Part shown: positions 9,940 through 19,764 of the stretch, piece after piece
Layout of the letters: every line of letters begins with the position of its first letter
How positions within the stretch are numbered: position 1 is the first letter of the stretch
NCBI GenBank assembly: GCA_001839685.1
Contig: MLAK01001415.1
Span: 70,822 to 134,821 of the forward strand
Direction of reading: 5' to 3'
DNA length: 64,000 nt
DNA from: Tritrichomonas foetus
Taxonomy: Eukaryota; Parabasalia; Tritrichomonadida; Tritrichomonadidae
Position numbers and translations under genes: made by a program
The notes under the pieces: model-generated
Told to the model about the DNA's origin: nothing
Seen by the model: only the letters and a program-made list of their open reading frames with translations
Database searches by the model: none

Positions 9940-10696
9940 TAAATAATGTCATATCATTTTTGGTTTTCAAAAAGTGGCAAAGATTATAATTGATTTATTC
10001 TGGGCTGATTTTATTCATCACTGTTTTTCTTCTATATATATGGATTTTCATGTTATATATATGTAATGATATGAAATCAATTTTTGATCTGTAAATTTAC
10101 CATTTAATTTTCAGAAAATAATGAATACCAAAAAATCATCATTTGTGACTTTTAGGGTTCCTGACTTCGAAATCAAATATGTAAGCCTGTGATGTGAAAT
10201 ATAACAAGGTAATATGAAATTCAAAAGTCATAGTTAAGTTTGAGAACATAAAGAATTCTAATATTTTTCAACGCATTATTCTATGATTATTTGAATAGTT
10301 TTATCACTTGATCCAACAATTAATCTATTTGTCTGATTTTGATCTACATCAAACCACATATATATAGAAAAAGTGATACTTGTAAAAGAGAAGAAAAGAT
10401 AACTTCATCTCATGATAAATAAATATTTATAAAGAATTATTTTATGCACTTTTCATTAAAGAGTAGTTTTTTTCGAAATTAAGGCTTAAAATAGTATTCA
10501 ACAATTGACAAATAATTTCGCCAAATAATTCCCATTTTTCGATATGAAAGCTATGTATTGGGAAGAGCTAGATAATCATAACTAACTCTATTAGGAAACT
10601 TTCTTAAAGGTTTTAGAGTAAAATTCATGGATTTGGTCAACTTGATTTTTGATAAGGATTCATTATTCAAAAAGTTTGCGTTTAAAAGCACAAGTG
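9940..10696. other. Intergenic spacer, divergent promoters
   Basis: Region between the divergent ankyrin and V-ATPase C genes. It is AT-rich with short alternating TA runs (tatatata near 10035 and 10360). No ORF above background, no repeat and no RNA gene recognised. Confidence 0.5.
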
Positions 10697-10707
10697 ACCG
10701 TTTAGAG
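10697..10707 (+). promoter_or_regulatory. ACCGTTTAGAG upstream element (Myb-like core)
   Basis: The word ACCGTTTAGAG lies 73-83 bases before the V-ATPase C start codon. The identical 11-mer occurs at 27183-27193, just upstream of the coiled-coil gene. It contains the AACGG/CCGTT core bound by Myb-family factors, which are abundant in trichomonads. The match to any characterised site is not shown. Confidence 0.3.
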
Positions 10708-10766
10708 TCGCCGATGATTCGCTTTTGAAAATTTGAGAGACTTTGTTATAGGAAAACTATCGTCCT

Positions 10767-10771
10767 TCATT
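10767..10771 (+). promoter_or_regulatory. Likely initiator (Inr) of V-ATPase C gene
   Basis: TCATT with its A eleven bases before the ATG at 10780 agrees with the trichomonad initiator TCA(+1)Y(T/A) and the short leaders known for these organisms. The word is short, so position is the main support. Confidence 0.35.
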
Positions 10772-10779
10772 GGTTCTAG

Positions 10780-12057
10780 ATGTCTCAATACCTTCTTGTT
10801 TCATTCAACCGTCAACTTCCTTCGTCCGCAAAAGGCAAAGATGTCACGAAATTTATTGAGGGATTAATTGGAAACTTTGGAAAACTCAGCGAATTCCCAA
10901 TTTCCATGGATTTAGCTAAATTCACCTCACAAGATCAACTTGTTTCAATTGCCGATGAACTTGCCCGTCTCGATACAACGACTTTCGGTCTTTTGACACG
11001 CGCTGCACGTAACATTCAAGATCTTATTAAGAAAATCGAATTCGATAACGAAAGAGGATGGTCGGACCTTCTTCCAAACGAAAAATTCCAACGTATTGAA
11101 CCACCAACGCTTGAAGTTGCCATCGAGGAAGGCAACGATACCATTTTTTATTCGATTCCACAATACCTCCAAAAGTGGCAATGGGAAGAGTCCCAAATTA
11201 ATTCCCGACGAATGATCAACGAAATGTGCGCTCACTTTGCAAACGAAGTTCAACATCAAGATGACGAATTAAGAACAGCCAGTACTGCCTATACAGAAGC
11301 CGGAAATAAAATCATTGCTCTTCGCAGACGCAATGAAGGCAGTCTTCTTGTTCGTAACCTCGATGAAGTCGGCAGCGTCATGCAGCAAGTCAAATCTTTC
11401 AGCGATTACGGACCAACAAAAGCCTCGAAAACGCCAATTTACGTCAATACGCGAAACCTCATTACTGTTTTAGTTGTTCTTAAGAAGGGCGGCGCCGCAG
11501 ATTTCGAGAAAAATTATATGGTTCAAAGCAGATACGTTGTTCCCGTTCCACCACAAATTATTGAATCAGACAATGATTTCAATTGCTATGCCGTTACAAT
11601 TCTTCGTGAAAACGTCGATGATTATAAGACAGCCTGTAAAGAGCATGGCTGGCATGTTCGTGACTTCAAGTATAACCCGAACATGAAGGCAGAAATGGCC
11701 GAAGAAGCCAAAGAAGTTGTTAAAGGTTATATAAACGAATCCACCAAATATGCGGACCATCTTCAAACAACATTCACACATTTGGCCGTCTGCTGGCTTC
11801 ACATTAAAGCACTTCGTGTTTTCGCCGAATCTACACTTCTCTACGGAATTCCACCAAACTTCCAGGCATTCCTCATTGACGCAACTCCGAAGAACATTCC
11901 AAAGATTCACAAAGAACTCGAGAAGGTGTATAATGATGGACTTCCAGATATGCATGATAAAGCAGACGAAAATGATAATTTCGATGACTCTGAGCTTGAG
12001 CATCCATATTTCTCATCACAAATCAACTTACTTGGATTACTGCCTACGAATAAGTAA
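10780..12057 (+). CDS. V-type proton ATPase subunit C (V1 sector, Vma5/ATP6V1C family)
   Basis: Peripheral-stalk subunit of the V1 sector, which links V1 to Vo and helps reversible assembly of the pump acidifying endosomes and lysosomes. The 425-residue length is close to the family (about 380-390 plus a small insert). Conserved blocks are visible along its length: the N-terminal start MSQYLLVSF, the SDELA(K/R)LD-like block (ADELARLDTTTFG), the RKNAGSLL-like block (RRNEGSLLVRNL), VVPVP, VRDFKYN and HIKALRVFAESTLLYGIPPNFQA. The acidic stretch near 395-410 precedes a typical C-terminus with LLGLL. Start is the first ATG. The codon use looks less AT-extreme than its neighbours, as expected for a well-expressed housekeeping gene. 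Confidence 0.95.
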   Translation: MSQYLLVSFNRQLPSSAKGKDVTKFIEGLIGNFGKLSEFPISMDLAKFTSQDQLVSIADELARLDTTTFGLLTRAARNIQDLIKKIEFDNERGWSDLLPNEKFQRIEPPTLEVAIEEGNDTIFYSIPQYLQKWQWEESQINSRRMINEMCAHFANEVQHQDDELRTASTAYTEAGNKIIALRRRNEGSLLVRNLDEVGSVMQQVKSFSDYGPTKASKTPIYVNTRNLITVLVVLKKGGAADFEKNYMVQSRYVVPVPPQIIESDNDFNCYAVTILRENVDDYKTACKEHGWHVRDFKYNPNMKAEMAEEAKEVVKGYINESTKYADHLQTTFTHLAVCWLHIKALRVFAESTLLYGIPPNFQAFLIDATPKNIPKIHKELEKVYNDGLPDMHDKADENDNFDDSELEHPYFSSQINLLGLLPTNK

Positions 12058-12573
12058 ATTATCTAAATTAAAACTACTTTACTTGATCAAAAAATTCTTG
12101 ATTTTTTCTTTCTTTTTTCTTTATTTATTTATTCTCTCTTTATTTATTCTAATTATTTATTCCAATTATTTATTGAATTACTTTCAATGACAAAGCAGTT
12201 CATTCATCAATTTTCTCAGTTTATGAGTCATGATGTCCTTTAGGAATTCATTGAATGCTCAATTTCTCATCATAAAGAAAACTTTTTGATAATTTTTTCT
12301 TTTTCTTCTTTATTTGTTTATTGGATGCAATAGTCACTCATAAAAATACTCTGTTTTTGAGTAAGGATCTCCTTTAAGAATTCTTTGTGACATCATGTGT
12401 TGTAAGTGATACGATACTATTATATTTGACAACACTTTTAGCTATAATTTCAACTGTTCAAGAGAACACAAAAATTACTGTTAACATTATTTAAGAAAAT
12501 AAAATAAAAGAAGTTATATGCGTCTAAATTAAAATTTATAAAGAAAATGAGATTCATTTCAATATCTTGAATT
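12058..12573. other. Convergent 3' spacer with a weak internal duplication
   Basis: T-rich spacer between the stops of V-ATPase C and the EF-hand gene. It holds pyrimidine/TTTA runs (12095-12180 and 12295-12325). Two related blocks, around 12230-12255 and 12362-12392, share TCCTTTA(G/A)GAATTC followed by similar context, suggesting an old local duplication. No gene seen. Confidence 0.4.
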
Positions 12574-14877
12574 TTACATTAATTGTGCGGTTTCTACATC
12601 ATGAACAAAAAGTTCCCAATCAACACCATTATCATTTTTATATTTTGTTAATAAAATTTGTTGTTCAACTGGTTCAATGACAATATCAAGATTGTTAAGT
12701 CGTTGATTGAAATTATAAACACTCATCTTTCCTGAAGGGACTCCAAGAAAATAATTTGCGATTTTCTTTCGACGAACTTTTAACTTTTCATGAATTCCAC
12801 ATAAAACTTTATGTGCATGATCATTAATTTGATTTTGCGCAAGTTCTGGTGTAAGAATCCATTTAGCTGTGTCACCATCCATTTCAAGATTTTCTAATTT
12901 CCGAACAAGTGGAGCATAAACAAATCGTTCAGAAAATTTAGAATCTCGATATATATTTTCTAGAAGTTTCATTTCATGTGGAAAAACATGAAATCCAACT
13001 TCATTAAAGCAACTTTGGGCACGATTCATTGGAACAAAACCAAGACATGATGTATCTTTTTGGCGAAAGATTTCATCTGGTGGTAAATATTTCTTAACGC
13101 AAAATGCTTTCATTCTTCGAATAAGATTAACAAAATCTGGATTTTCTTCTTCTTTTTGTTTTTCTGGAAATGTTCCTCCTCCGATATTTTGTGCATTTAA
13201 TGGACTTGAAAGTTTCATTGAACAACTATCCAAATCTTTACAGAAATCAAGATACTTAAATTGACGAGCACCATAGTGTTGCGTAAGCTTGTCAAGGTCT
13301 TCTCGTTTCAATTGTGGGAAGAAACGAAGCATCACAGAATTAACTTGATATTGTGCGAGATAACAGCATTTATTTCGATCAAGTTCTCTTAACTCATCAT
13401 ACAAAGAAATCTTTAATCTTACGCATTCACTTTGAATGTTAATTAAAATATTAACAAGTTCATCTGGAACAATTCTTTCAACAGGATGTGGTTTTGTATC
13501 AATTTCTTCAGTAACTGGAGCAGGCTTTGGTTTAAATAAAGATGGATCTGGCTCAATTTCATTATCCAATTCATGCCATCGAACAAATGGAATTGCATGA
13601 CCCGGATATTTAAGACGAAGTGTTTCTATTTCATATTCGGTTAAATGACAACCGAACTGCGAAAGGACAGCATTAAATAAAGAAACAGGAAATTCACCAC
13701 TTAATTCACGATCAAATTTCTGGAAACGTGGAGTTAAAATCAATTCCTTTGTTTGTAAGAAATCTCTGATTTTAGAAATTGTTCGATCCGCATCAGATAA
13801 AGCTGTTGATTCCATTTTTGGTGTATCTACTTTTCTAACTAGCATCATATAGTCAATGTAATCTTTTTCAGCTTCATACAATTTCGCCAAAAAGTCAATT
13901 TCTTTGGGAGATATTTGAAGTCGAGCATTGTTTAATGTATGAGTGAACTGATACTTTGAAATTGTTGGTGGACATCCCTCAAAAAGACTGGCAAGTTTGA
14001 TTTTTCGTGATTTGCAAATAGTTTTCAATGTTTCAATGATGTCTTCAAGAACTGGTTCAGGTGGAACCGGCTTGGTTAACTCAAGAACTTCTTTTTGGGT
14101 CTGTCCTGCTTTTCGAACATCTTCGACGAAATTTACATAGTTGACTTTTTCATCAACACGATAATAATCAACGATTTCTTGAATCTCTTCATTTGTTAAT
14201 GGAATCCCTGTGCTGACTAAGACCTGCGCAAAAACAGGAATATCAAGTTTTCCAATATTATGCCGATCACGGTCAGTGAATATTGACCAGTAATCAATTT
14301 GTCTGTGAATGAGCTGATTTGCTGTTCTGAAAATTGAATATGGTCTAGTTTTAGTTGGTTCAGGTGGTTTGCTTAACAACTTGTTTAAGGCTTCATCAAC
14401 TTCGTTGATATCAATTTGGCCATTATCTGAAAATGTTCTGGCAACAATTCGGGCGGCTGGGATTGTTCCCATTGCTTTTAGAAAGTCATTTTCCGAAATA
14501 ACGCCGTGATTCATTCGATCATATGGACGAAGCAAATATTTTAATGTGCAGTTTTCTTCTGAAATTCGCTGGTGGAGTTGTAATAGGGCGGTTGAACAGT
14601 CTTCACGCTGCGGTTTTGGATGGTGCGCGTTTTCAACTGCTGAAATAAACTTTTTGCAATCGATCATTCCATTGGCGCCAACAAACATCTCCTGAACAGC
14701 TCGGTGTTCTTGCGGCATGAGTCTGAGTCCAAGGGACGCCAGTAAGGATTCAAATTGATTAATGGATATATATCCAAATCTTCGTCGATCATAAACGCGA
14801 ATTTCGTCATTGAGATCGGCACCACGAGTTCTAACAATTTTTTGAAGTTGGAGGATTATCTCGTCAACTCTATTCAT
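12574..14877 (-). CDS. EF-hand repeat protein (EFCAB6-like)
   Basis: 767-residue protein built of many EF-hand-type helix-loop-helix units spaced at roughly 100-130 residues, each pair resembling YDRRRxGYISxxQFxxxLxxLGL (for example residues 26-50, 122-140, 200-225, 385-405, 600-625). Most loops lack the full set of acidic ligands, so calcium binding is probably lost in most units and the fold is structural. The layout resembles EFCAB6 and related flagellar/basal-body EF-hand proteins. Start is the first ATG. A TAACG word and a GGTCAAA word (minus strand, 14967-14961) lie upstream of the start. Calcium-binding-fold is well supported; a cytoskeletal role is inferred. Confidence 0.75.
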   Translation of the reverse strand: MNRVDEIILQLQKIVRTRGADLNDEIRVYDRRRFGYISINQFESLLASLGLRLMPQEHRAVQEMFVGANGMIDCKKFISAVENAHHPKPQREDCSTALLQLHQRISEENCTLKYLLRPYDRMNHGVISENDFLKAMGTIPAARIVARTFSDNGQIDINEVDEALNKLLSKPPEPTKTRPYSIFRTANQLIHRQIDYWSIFTDRDRHNIGKLDIPVFAQVLVSTGIPLTNEEIQEIVDYYRVDEKVNYVNFVEDVRKAGQTQKEVLELTKPVPPEPVLEDIIETLKTICKSRKIKLASLFEGCPPTISKYQFTHTLNNARLQISPKEIDFLAKLYEAEKDYIDYMMLVRKVDTPKMESTALSDADRTISKIRDFLQTKELILTPRFQKFDRELSGEFPVSLFNAVLSQFGCHLTEYEIETLRLKYPGHAIPFVRWHELDNEIEPDPSLFKPKPAPVTEEIDTKPHPVERIVPDELVNILINIQSECVRLKISLYDELRELDRNKCCYLAQYQVNSVMLRFFPQLKREDLDKLTQHYGARQFKYLDFCKDLDSCSMKLSSPLNAQNIGGGTFPEKQKEEENPDFVNLIRRMKAFCVKKYLPPDEIFRQKDTSCLGFVPMNRAQSCFNEVGFHVFPHEMKLLENIYRDSKFSERFVYAPLVRKLENLEMDGDTAKWILTPELAQNQINDHAHKVLCGIHEKLKVRRKKIANYFLGVPSGKMSVYNFNQRLNNLDIVIEPVEQQILLTKYKNDNGVDWELFVHDVETAQLM

Positions 14878-15390
14878 CCTGACTTTATTTTTCTTTCTCT
14901 TCAGAAGACGTTAAGACTCAAAAAGTGTTTTTCTTAACGTAATTTCTATTCAAAGGCGAATTTGACCTTTCTATCCATATCAAAGAGAGAACTGATTTGA
15001 ATTAATTAAAACAACTAATTGGTCTAATGAGTAATTGGATGTGCTTTGTTTATTAATATTCTTGTGTAAATTTCAATCGACAGATTTCTAGAATTTAATA
15101 ATTCTGACGGATGTCTTCAATGATGCATAAAATTCCTTTAAAAGCGGATTATCCTATTCCATGTGTGTGGATTTCGTAATCAAATGCGAAAATTGGAAAA
15201 ATTTCATAAATTTACAGATTCATCGTCTCTCATGAAAACACTATTTATTAATGAGACACATATTTCAGTGTCTTTTTATGAATGTTTTTCATGAAAATGT
15301 TAAATAATATTATTTAATTAAAACCCTAGGTAAGAAATAACGAAAATTTTGGTTTTATTATTTTATTTTTCAAAAATTCATGGTTGTCGC
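14878..15390. other. Intergenic spacer
   Basis: AT-rich region between the 5' end of the EF-hand gene and the 3' end of the ARM-like gene. It contains a GGTCAAA word read on the minus strand at 14961-14967. A short palindromic stretch, tgaaaaacattcataaa with atgtttttcatgaaaatg, lies near 15275-15298. No coding region recognised. Confidence 0.45.
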
Positions 15391-16839
15391 CTAAGGTTCG
15401 TTATGGATTTCGGTATTGTTTATTTCTAATTCACCTCCATTTTCATCTCTTCCATCAAAAATAGTGAAAAAATACAAAATTGTACTAATGAGCTCCTTCA
15501 CAGCCAAAAGTAGATCATCAGATAAAAAGTCAGCAAGCATATCAATTAAACCACTTTCTACCATCATTGAAAAGACTTTCATTAAATCTTCATTTTTGGG
15601 CCAGTTCAAAAAAATGTCAATCATATTTTTTAATGAAACGACAGTACTATTAATGATTTCAATTTCATTTGATTGAAGAACTTGCAAAATGATTTCAACA
15701 ACTATTTCATGACGATCATTAAGGAGTGAATTGATTAAATCTTCATCATTTTTGGCCTGTAAGCCATTCAATAATGCTCGAGCAACACTTCTTTTGGCCT
15801 CAAAAGAAAAGCAATTGAAATTAGAAAGAAGCGAATTCCATAAAATTGAATCAGCAAATATTATTGCAGTTGAATGCGTCGATGATAAAAAATTTGAAGC
15901 TGTGTCGGCGATATATTTAATACTTGATCCAATTTGGGGTATTATTTGGTTGTCTATAAAACGGTTTTCAATTATCATATTTCGAGCAAAATCATTTAGA
16001 GCAGAAAAATTAGTAATTATTGCAAGTGCATCATTTCGTATTTCTTCATTTTCATTGAATGCATAAAAAGCAACACAATTGAGAACTTCTGGTGTGAAAA
16101 ATTCAAAAATATATTCATTGTAAGAAATTGAAGAAACTTGTCGTATTGACTCAAGTGCTGCTATTTGCACTTCAAAATTATCACATTTAAGAAATGTTAA
16201 AATCATCGAACGAATTGATGGAAATGGATTTGTTGGAAAAGAGAAAAAAATTGGATAGCGGAGAATTATGCATCCAATTAAATCCAAAAATGTAACAGCA
16301 TTGTTTGCATATGTTAAAGTAATTTTTTCTATTCGAGCCAGAAAAAGCGGATCAATTATTTTTTTTGAGAGAAAATCACTCCCATAAATAATGTTTCCAT
16401 ATATACTGAATAGAATTTGAAATAAATCTGAATTAATTTTTTCAAGATTGTATAAACAAAATTTGAGATGATTTAAGAAAAGTGGAGAAACTAGATTAAT
16501 AAGGAAACTTTCGTCATTGATGGCTGTTGCATAATAAAAAAACTTAAGAGTTGCATCAAAATCGGCTTGACTGGGATCAAAATTATTACTTGCGATATCT
16601 AAAATGCGATTAAATAAATAGCAATCATTGAGTATTGAATTATCATGCATAATAAAATCTGTGGCTTTATTGATTCCTGCGAGAACTGCTTCTTCGTTTT
16701 CAGAATTTAGCAGTGAAATAATACATTTGAGATCGGATTCAGTAAAAACTTTTTCTTCGTCATCATTGTAATGGAATTTAGTGAGGCTTTTCTTGATGGG
16801 AAATTGAACTAAAGCCTCATTTTTATAGTTGACAAGCAT
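15391..16839 (-). CDS. ARM/HEAT-like helical repeat protein
   Basis: 482-residue soluble, all-helical protein with repeated Leu/Ile-rich segments of about 40 residues (for example CIISLLNSENEEAVLAGINKA, FLKCDNFEVQIAALESIRQV, NDALAIITNFSALNDFARNMI), the pattern of armadillo/HEAT repeats. No catalytic motif, signal peptide or membrane span. The C-terminus is acidic. Importin-alpha-like ARM proteins of this size are common in trichomonads, but I cannot name an orthologue. It starts at the first ATG. Function unknown; probably a protein-interaction scaffold. Confidence 0.6.
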   Translation of the reverse strand: MLVNYKNEALVQFPIKKSLTKFHYNDDEEKVFTESDLKCIISLLNSENEEAVLAGINKATDFIMHDNSILNDCYLFNRILDIASNNFDPSQADFDATLKFFYYATAINDESFLINLVSPLFLNHLKFCLYNLEKINSDLFQILFSIYGNIIYGSDFLSKKIIDPLFLARIEKITLTYANNAVTFLDLIGCIILRYPIFFSFPTNPFPSIRSMILTFLKCDNFEVQIAALESIRQVSSISYNEYIFEFFTPEVLNCVAFYAFNENEEIRNDALAIITNFSALNDFARNMIIENRFIDNQIIPQIGSSIKYIADTASNFLSSTHSTAIIFADSILWNSLLSNFNCFSFEAKRSVARALLNGLQAKNDEDLINSLLNDRHEIVVEIILQVLQSNEIEIINSTVVSLKNMIDIFLNWPKNEDLMKVFSMMVESGLIDMLADFLSDDLLLAVKELISTILYFFTIFDGRDENGGELEINNTEIHNEP

Positions 16840-17270
16840 TAAATATGCATCAAAATGTCAGAAAATAATTAATGTGAACAGACTTATTCAATTTTAAATA
16901 GCTCAAGCATATTGATTTCGACAAGTTCTTATTCAATAGTGATTTAAAGTTCTTCTGTTCCACCAATACACCTAAGAAAGTGAAAGAGAAATGAATAAAT
17001 AAAAATTCAGAAAATATGCAAAATGAATAAAAAAGTACAGAGATGATTTAAAATCAGATTTACCATTTACGAATACTTTTTTGATTCATGAAACAATTTT
17101 TTCCCCATTAAACAGGATTGAATTCAGTAGATTGTATTTCAAGAAACACAATCAAATGACCAAATCATATATATGTATATTTTATTTCATTTTTTTTTTT
17201 TTTTTACCTTTTACATCCATATTAAGTTTATACACTTCGAAAAATATAAAAAGAAAGAATTTTGGGCTGA
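16840..17270. other. Intergenic spacer
   Basis: AT-rich spacer between the ARM-like gene start and the CAMK-like kinase stop, both on the minus strand. It includes a T15-like run near 17190-17206. Nothing else recognised. Confidence 0.45.
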
Positions 17271-18353
17271 TTATGATCCATTGTTCAAACCTTGAACTAA
17301 ACTCATTGATGGCGGACGCATTACCAAATTTTCTTTGTTAATTGGAACCATTCTTGGTGCGAATCTGCAAGGAGTTGGCATTGTTGCTTTTGTTTTCGGT
17401 CCGAATGATCGTGCGCCTATTTGTTTCAGCATTGATCTTGGTGATGGCTGCGATCCAAAACTGCTTCCAGAATTCGATATAATTTTTGAAAATGCAGACG
17501 CCGAAAAAACAGGCTTTATTCCAACATCATTGTCCCAGCTAATTTCTACATCTTGCATCCACGGATGACTATAAGCTTGTTCGGCAGTTAATCTGAGGTT
17601 GGCTTCAGGAACGAGTAATTTTGAGATCAGGTCTTTACAAAATTTCGAGAGACCTTCTGGCATTTCAAAAGAACCATTTTGAATTTGGCCAAAAACTTGA
17701 ACACGGTTTCCAGCTTTCCACGGAAGCTCGCCTGTCACTAGGCTGAAAAGAAGAACACCGCAGCTCCACATATCAGCAGCTTTTCCATCATACGAGCTGC
17801 CGCCAATTACTTCGGGTGCAGCATACGCAGGAGAGCCGCACGGAGTGGCAAACATTTGGCCGGGATCAGCAAACCTCGAAAACCCAAAATCAATCAATTT
17901 AATATGTCCTTTTGTATCTAATAATGCATTTTCAAGTTTCAAATCACGATGCGCAATACCTTGTTCATGGATATATTTGATAACATCAAGAATTTGCTTA
18001 AAAATCGGTTTAGCTCGTTCTTCGTCGATGGTCCCTGGTGGTGGTATTTGTTTCACGAGTGTGTCGCCCGAGCAAAGCTCCATGACGAGATAAAAAAAAT
18101 TATTATCAACTAAAAAATCGAATATTTTGATGATTCCGGGATGGTTCATTTTCAGAATAACTCGTACTTCTCTGTCAAATCGCTCAATATCTTGTGGAGT
18201 GTTCATATTTGTCTTTGGGATAATTTTAATCGCGTATTTTAATTTCGTTTCTGTGTCTTGGCCTTCTTTGACAAGGCTGAAGGATCCTTTACCAAGGGTG
18301 TGGCCAAGATTATATTTTTCGATAAAAGGTGGAAGCGCAGACCAACTTGACAT
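17271..18353 (-). CDS. CAMK-group protein kinase (CAMKL/AMPK-like)
   Basis: 360-residue serine/threonine kinase. The kinase domain spans about 14-270 and is intact: GKGSFSLV at 21-28, Lys43, Glu62, HRDLKLEN with Asp137, DFG with Asp155, and the activation segment with TPCGSPAYAAPE (about 170-181), typical of CAMKL kinases activated by phosphorylation of the segment. A short Ser/Pro/Arg-rich tail (about 285-360) carries no recognisable UBA or KA1 domain. First ATG is used. Its start lies 315 bp from the terminus of the element at 18669. As with the AGC kinase at 416, the same repeat end points toward a kinase start. Substrate unknown. Confidence 0.9.
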   Translation of the reverse strand: MSSWSALPPFIEKYNLGHTLGKGSFSLVKEGQDTETKLKYAIKIIPKTNMNTPQDIERFDREVRVILKMNHPGIIKIFDFLVDNNFFYLVMELCSGDTLVKQIPPPGTIDEERAKPIFKQILDVIKYIHEQGIAHRDLKLENALLDTKGHIKLIDFGFSRFADPGQMFATPCGSPAYAAPEVIGGSSYDGKAADMWSCGVLLFSLVTGELPWKAGNRVQVFGQIQNGSFEMPEGLSKFCKDLISKLLVPEANLRLTAEQAYSHPWMQDVEISWDNDVGIKPVFSASAFSKIISNSGSSFGSQPSPRSMLKQIGARSFGPKTKATMPTPCRFAPRMVPINKENLVMRPPSMSLVQGLNNGS

Positions 18354-18668
18354 TAAAAATTTTGGAAATCAATTCAAATTTGTTACATAAATTTCACAAT
18401 TTTTACCTTGATTGAAAGAAAAAAAAACGACTGTGGTTTCCCAATTGTTTTAATTTTTCTAAGTGTTTTTCAAACTTACTTCAATCAAATTGGGAAAATT
18501 TGTGAGAAATATTTTACAAATTCAAATCATTTACAACTTTTTGTATGCATCACATATTTCAATAATCTTTTTCTATAAGTAAACAATCTAATACATTCAA
18601 AAAAACAAACTGATAAACCGTATAAATATAGAAAAAGTTATCGTTGTAGATCATGAGATGAATTTATG
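18354..18668. other. Spacer between kinase start and repeat element
   Basis: AT-rich leader region of the CAMK-like kinase (read on the minus strand). No distinct motif found; it ends at the terminal inverted repeat that begins the element. Confidence 0.45.
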
Positions 18669-19076
18669 AGATGTATACAAACCAAATAGTCTTAACGTAC
18701 CAAATCACTCAAATGATCCTTATCATCAGTATTACTTAATACCATCAGTCAAAAATCAAAACCCAAATAGCTAAAAGAATGACGAAAATTTCCCTTATCG
18801 CAAACTTCGCAAATGGTCGAATTCACAAATATTTCGAAAATGATTCTGAAGAAGCTATTGTTTCAGTTTTCGGGTGAACAGCTTTCAGTCAATTGTTAAA
18901 TCTATATTTTATAGTTATGAGCCATATTTATTCATAGTTTTGAAATTTTGCAACAATTAAACCGAAAAAAGAGCGATTTTGGAGAAAGCCTAAAAAAAAA
19001 TTGTGAGAAGCTTTTTTTCCAAGAATCATAAAGATTATAACACTGCTTCCCATAATTCTATTTACACTTCTTCTAT

Positions 19077-19096
19077 CGATTTTTAATTAAAAATCG
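19077..19096. repeat. Perfect 20-bp palindrome
   Basis: CGATTTTTAATTAAAAATCG is self-complementary over all 20 bases. It lies inside the TIR element. Function unknown; a dimeric protein site or a chance feature of AT-rich DNA are both possible. Confidence 0.7.
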
Positions 19097-19170
19097 CGAA
19101 AATTTTGATAGTTTTAACTCAGTGATGTTGAATTAATTCAATTTCCATTTGACAAATATGAATGTATTGA

Positions 19171-19386
19171 AATCTTTTCTGTCATAAAATTTTAGTATAT
19201 GAAGAAAATAGACTGGCAGTCCTCAACAGCACATTCTCAAGCAGGGATACAGATACAACGATTGAAAGACCAAATCAAGAAAAACGGAATCCAATATGTT
19301 TTTTTCCAGACTCGATGCCAAGTGAATTTTCTGATGACTCGCCAATTAGATGGCAAAACATTCGTAATCTTCTCATTGATGCCTAA
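19171..19386 (+). pseudogene. Coding-like remnant inside the TIR element
   Basis: The frame opening after a stop at 19168-19170 and closing at about 19384-19386 has a composition unlike the surrounding AT-rich filler. It has mixed charged and polar residues and ends in a natural-looking C-terminus containing SDDSPIRWQNIRNLLIDA. It has no ATG in a sensible place and covers only about 70 codons. The overlapping ATG-initiated frame (19199-19459) ends in a low-complexity Phe/Ile run and is less convincing. I infer the tail of an element-encoded protein; I cannot assign it to a family. Confidence 0.35.
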
Positions 19387-19764
19387 ATTTTTTTTCTTTA
19401 TATCAAAATTATTAATATTTTTTTTATACTTCATTTTTGTATTTTGGAAAACATTATAATTTTCGATGGAGGGTCATATGATAATAAAAAGCACGATTTA
19501 TGATAAGAAATAATCAAGATATTAATGCTATAAAATCACTTTTTATCTCAATAATTCTCAGAAATTTCTGTGGGGTTTATTTTTTTCTCACAATTTTTTT
19601 TTGGATTTGGTTTTCTCTGTATCTTGATTTTTAAATTATAATATTTATATATTATTAATAGGATTACAATTAAATAATATTTAGATGACAATAATATCAA
19701 CAATTATTCATTTAGATCTCTCAATAGTCTTCTACATCTAGAGCTAGTTAGTTTGTATACATCT

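Larger units (their letters stand above)
18669..19764. mobile_element. Probable DNA-transposon-like element with terminal inverted repeats (copy B)
   Basis: The left end reads AGATGTATACAAAC and the right end (19751-19764) is its exact complement. Matching continues with two mismatches to 21 bp, so the 1.1-kb segment has terminal inverted repeats. Its first 237 bp are near-identical (two mismatches) to the inverse of positions 1-237, which means at least two recent copies are present in the genome. Inside are a perfect 20-bp palindrome (19077-19096) and a short coding-like remnant (19171-19386) but no full transposase, so the copy is non-autonomous or decayed. I do not see a target-site duplication: the left flank ends TTTATG and the right flank begins TTTCAAAT. 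The transposon class is unassigned. Confidence 0.6.

Noticed and set aside
19199..19459. 86-codon ATG-initiated ORF in the TIR element
   Set aside because: Its second half is Phe/Ile low-complexity translation; the alternative frame ending at 19386 has better protein-like composition.
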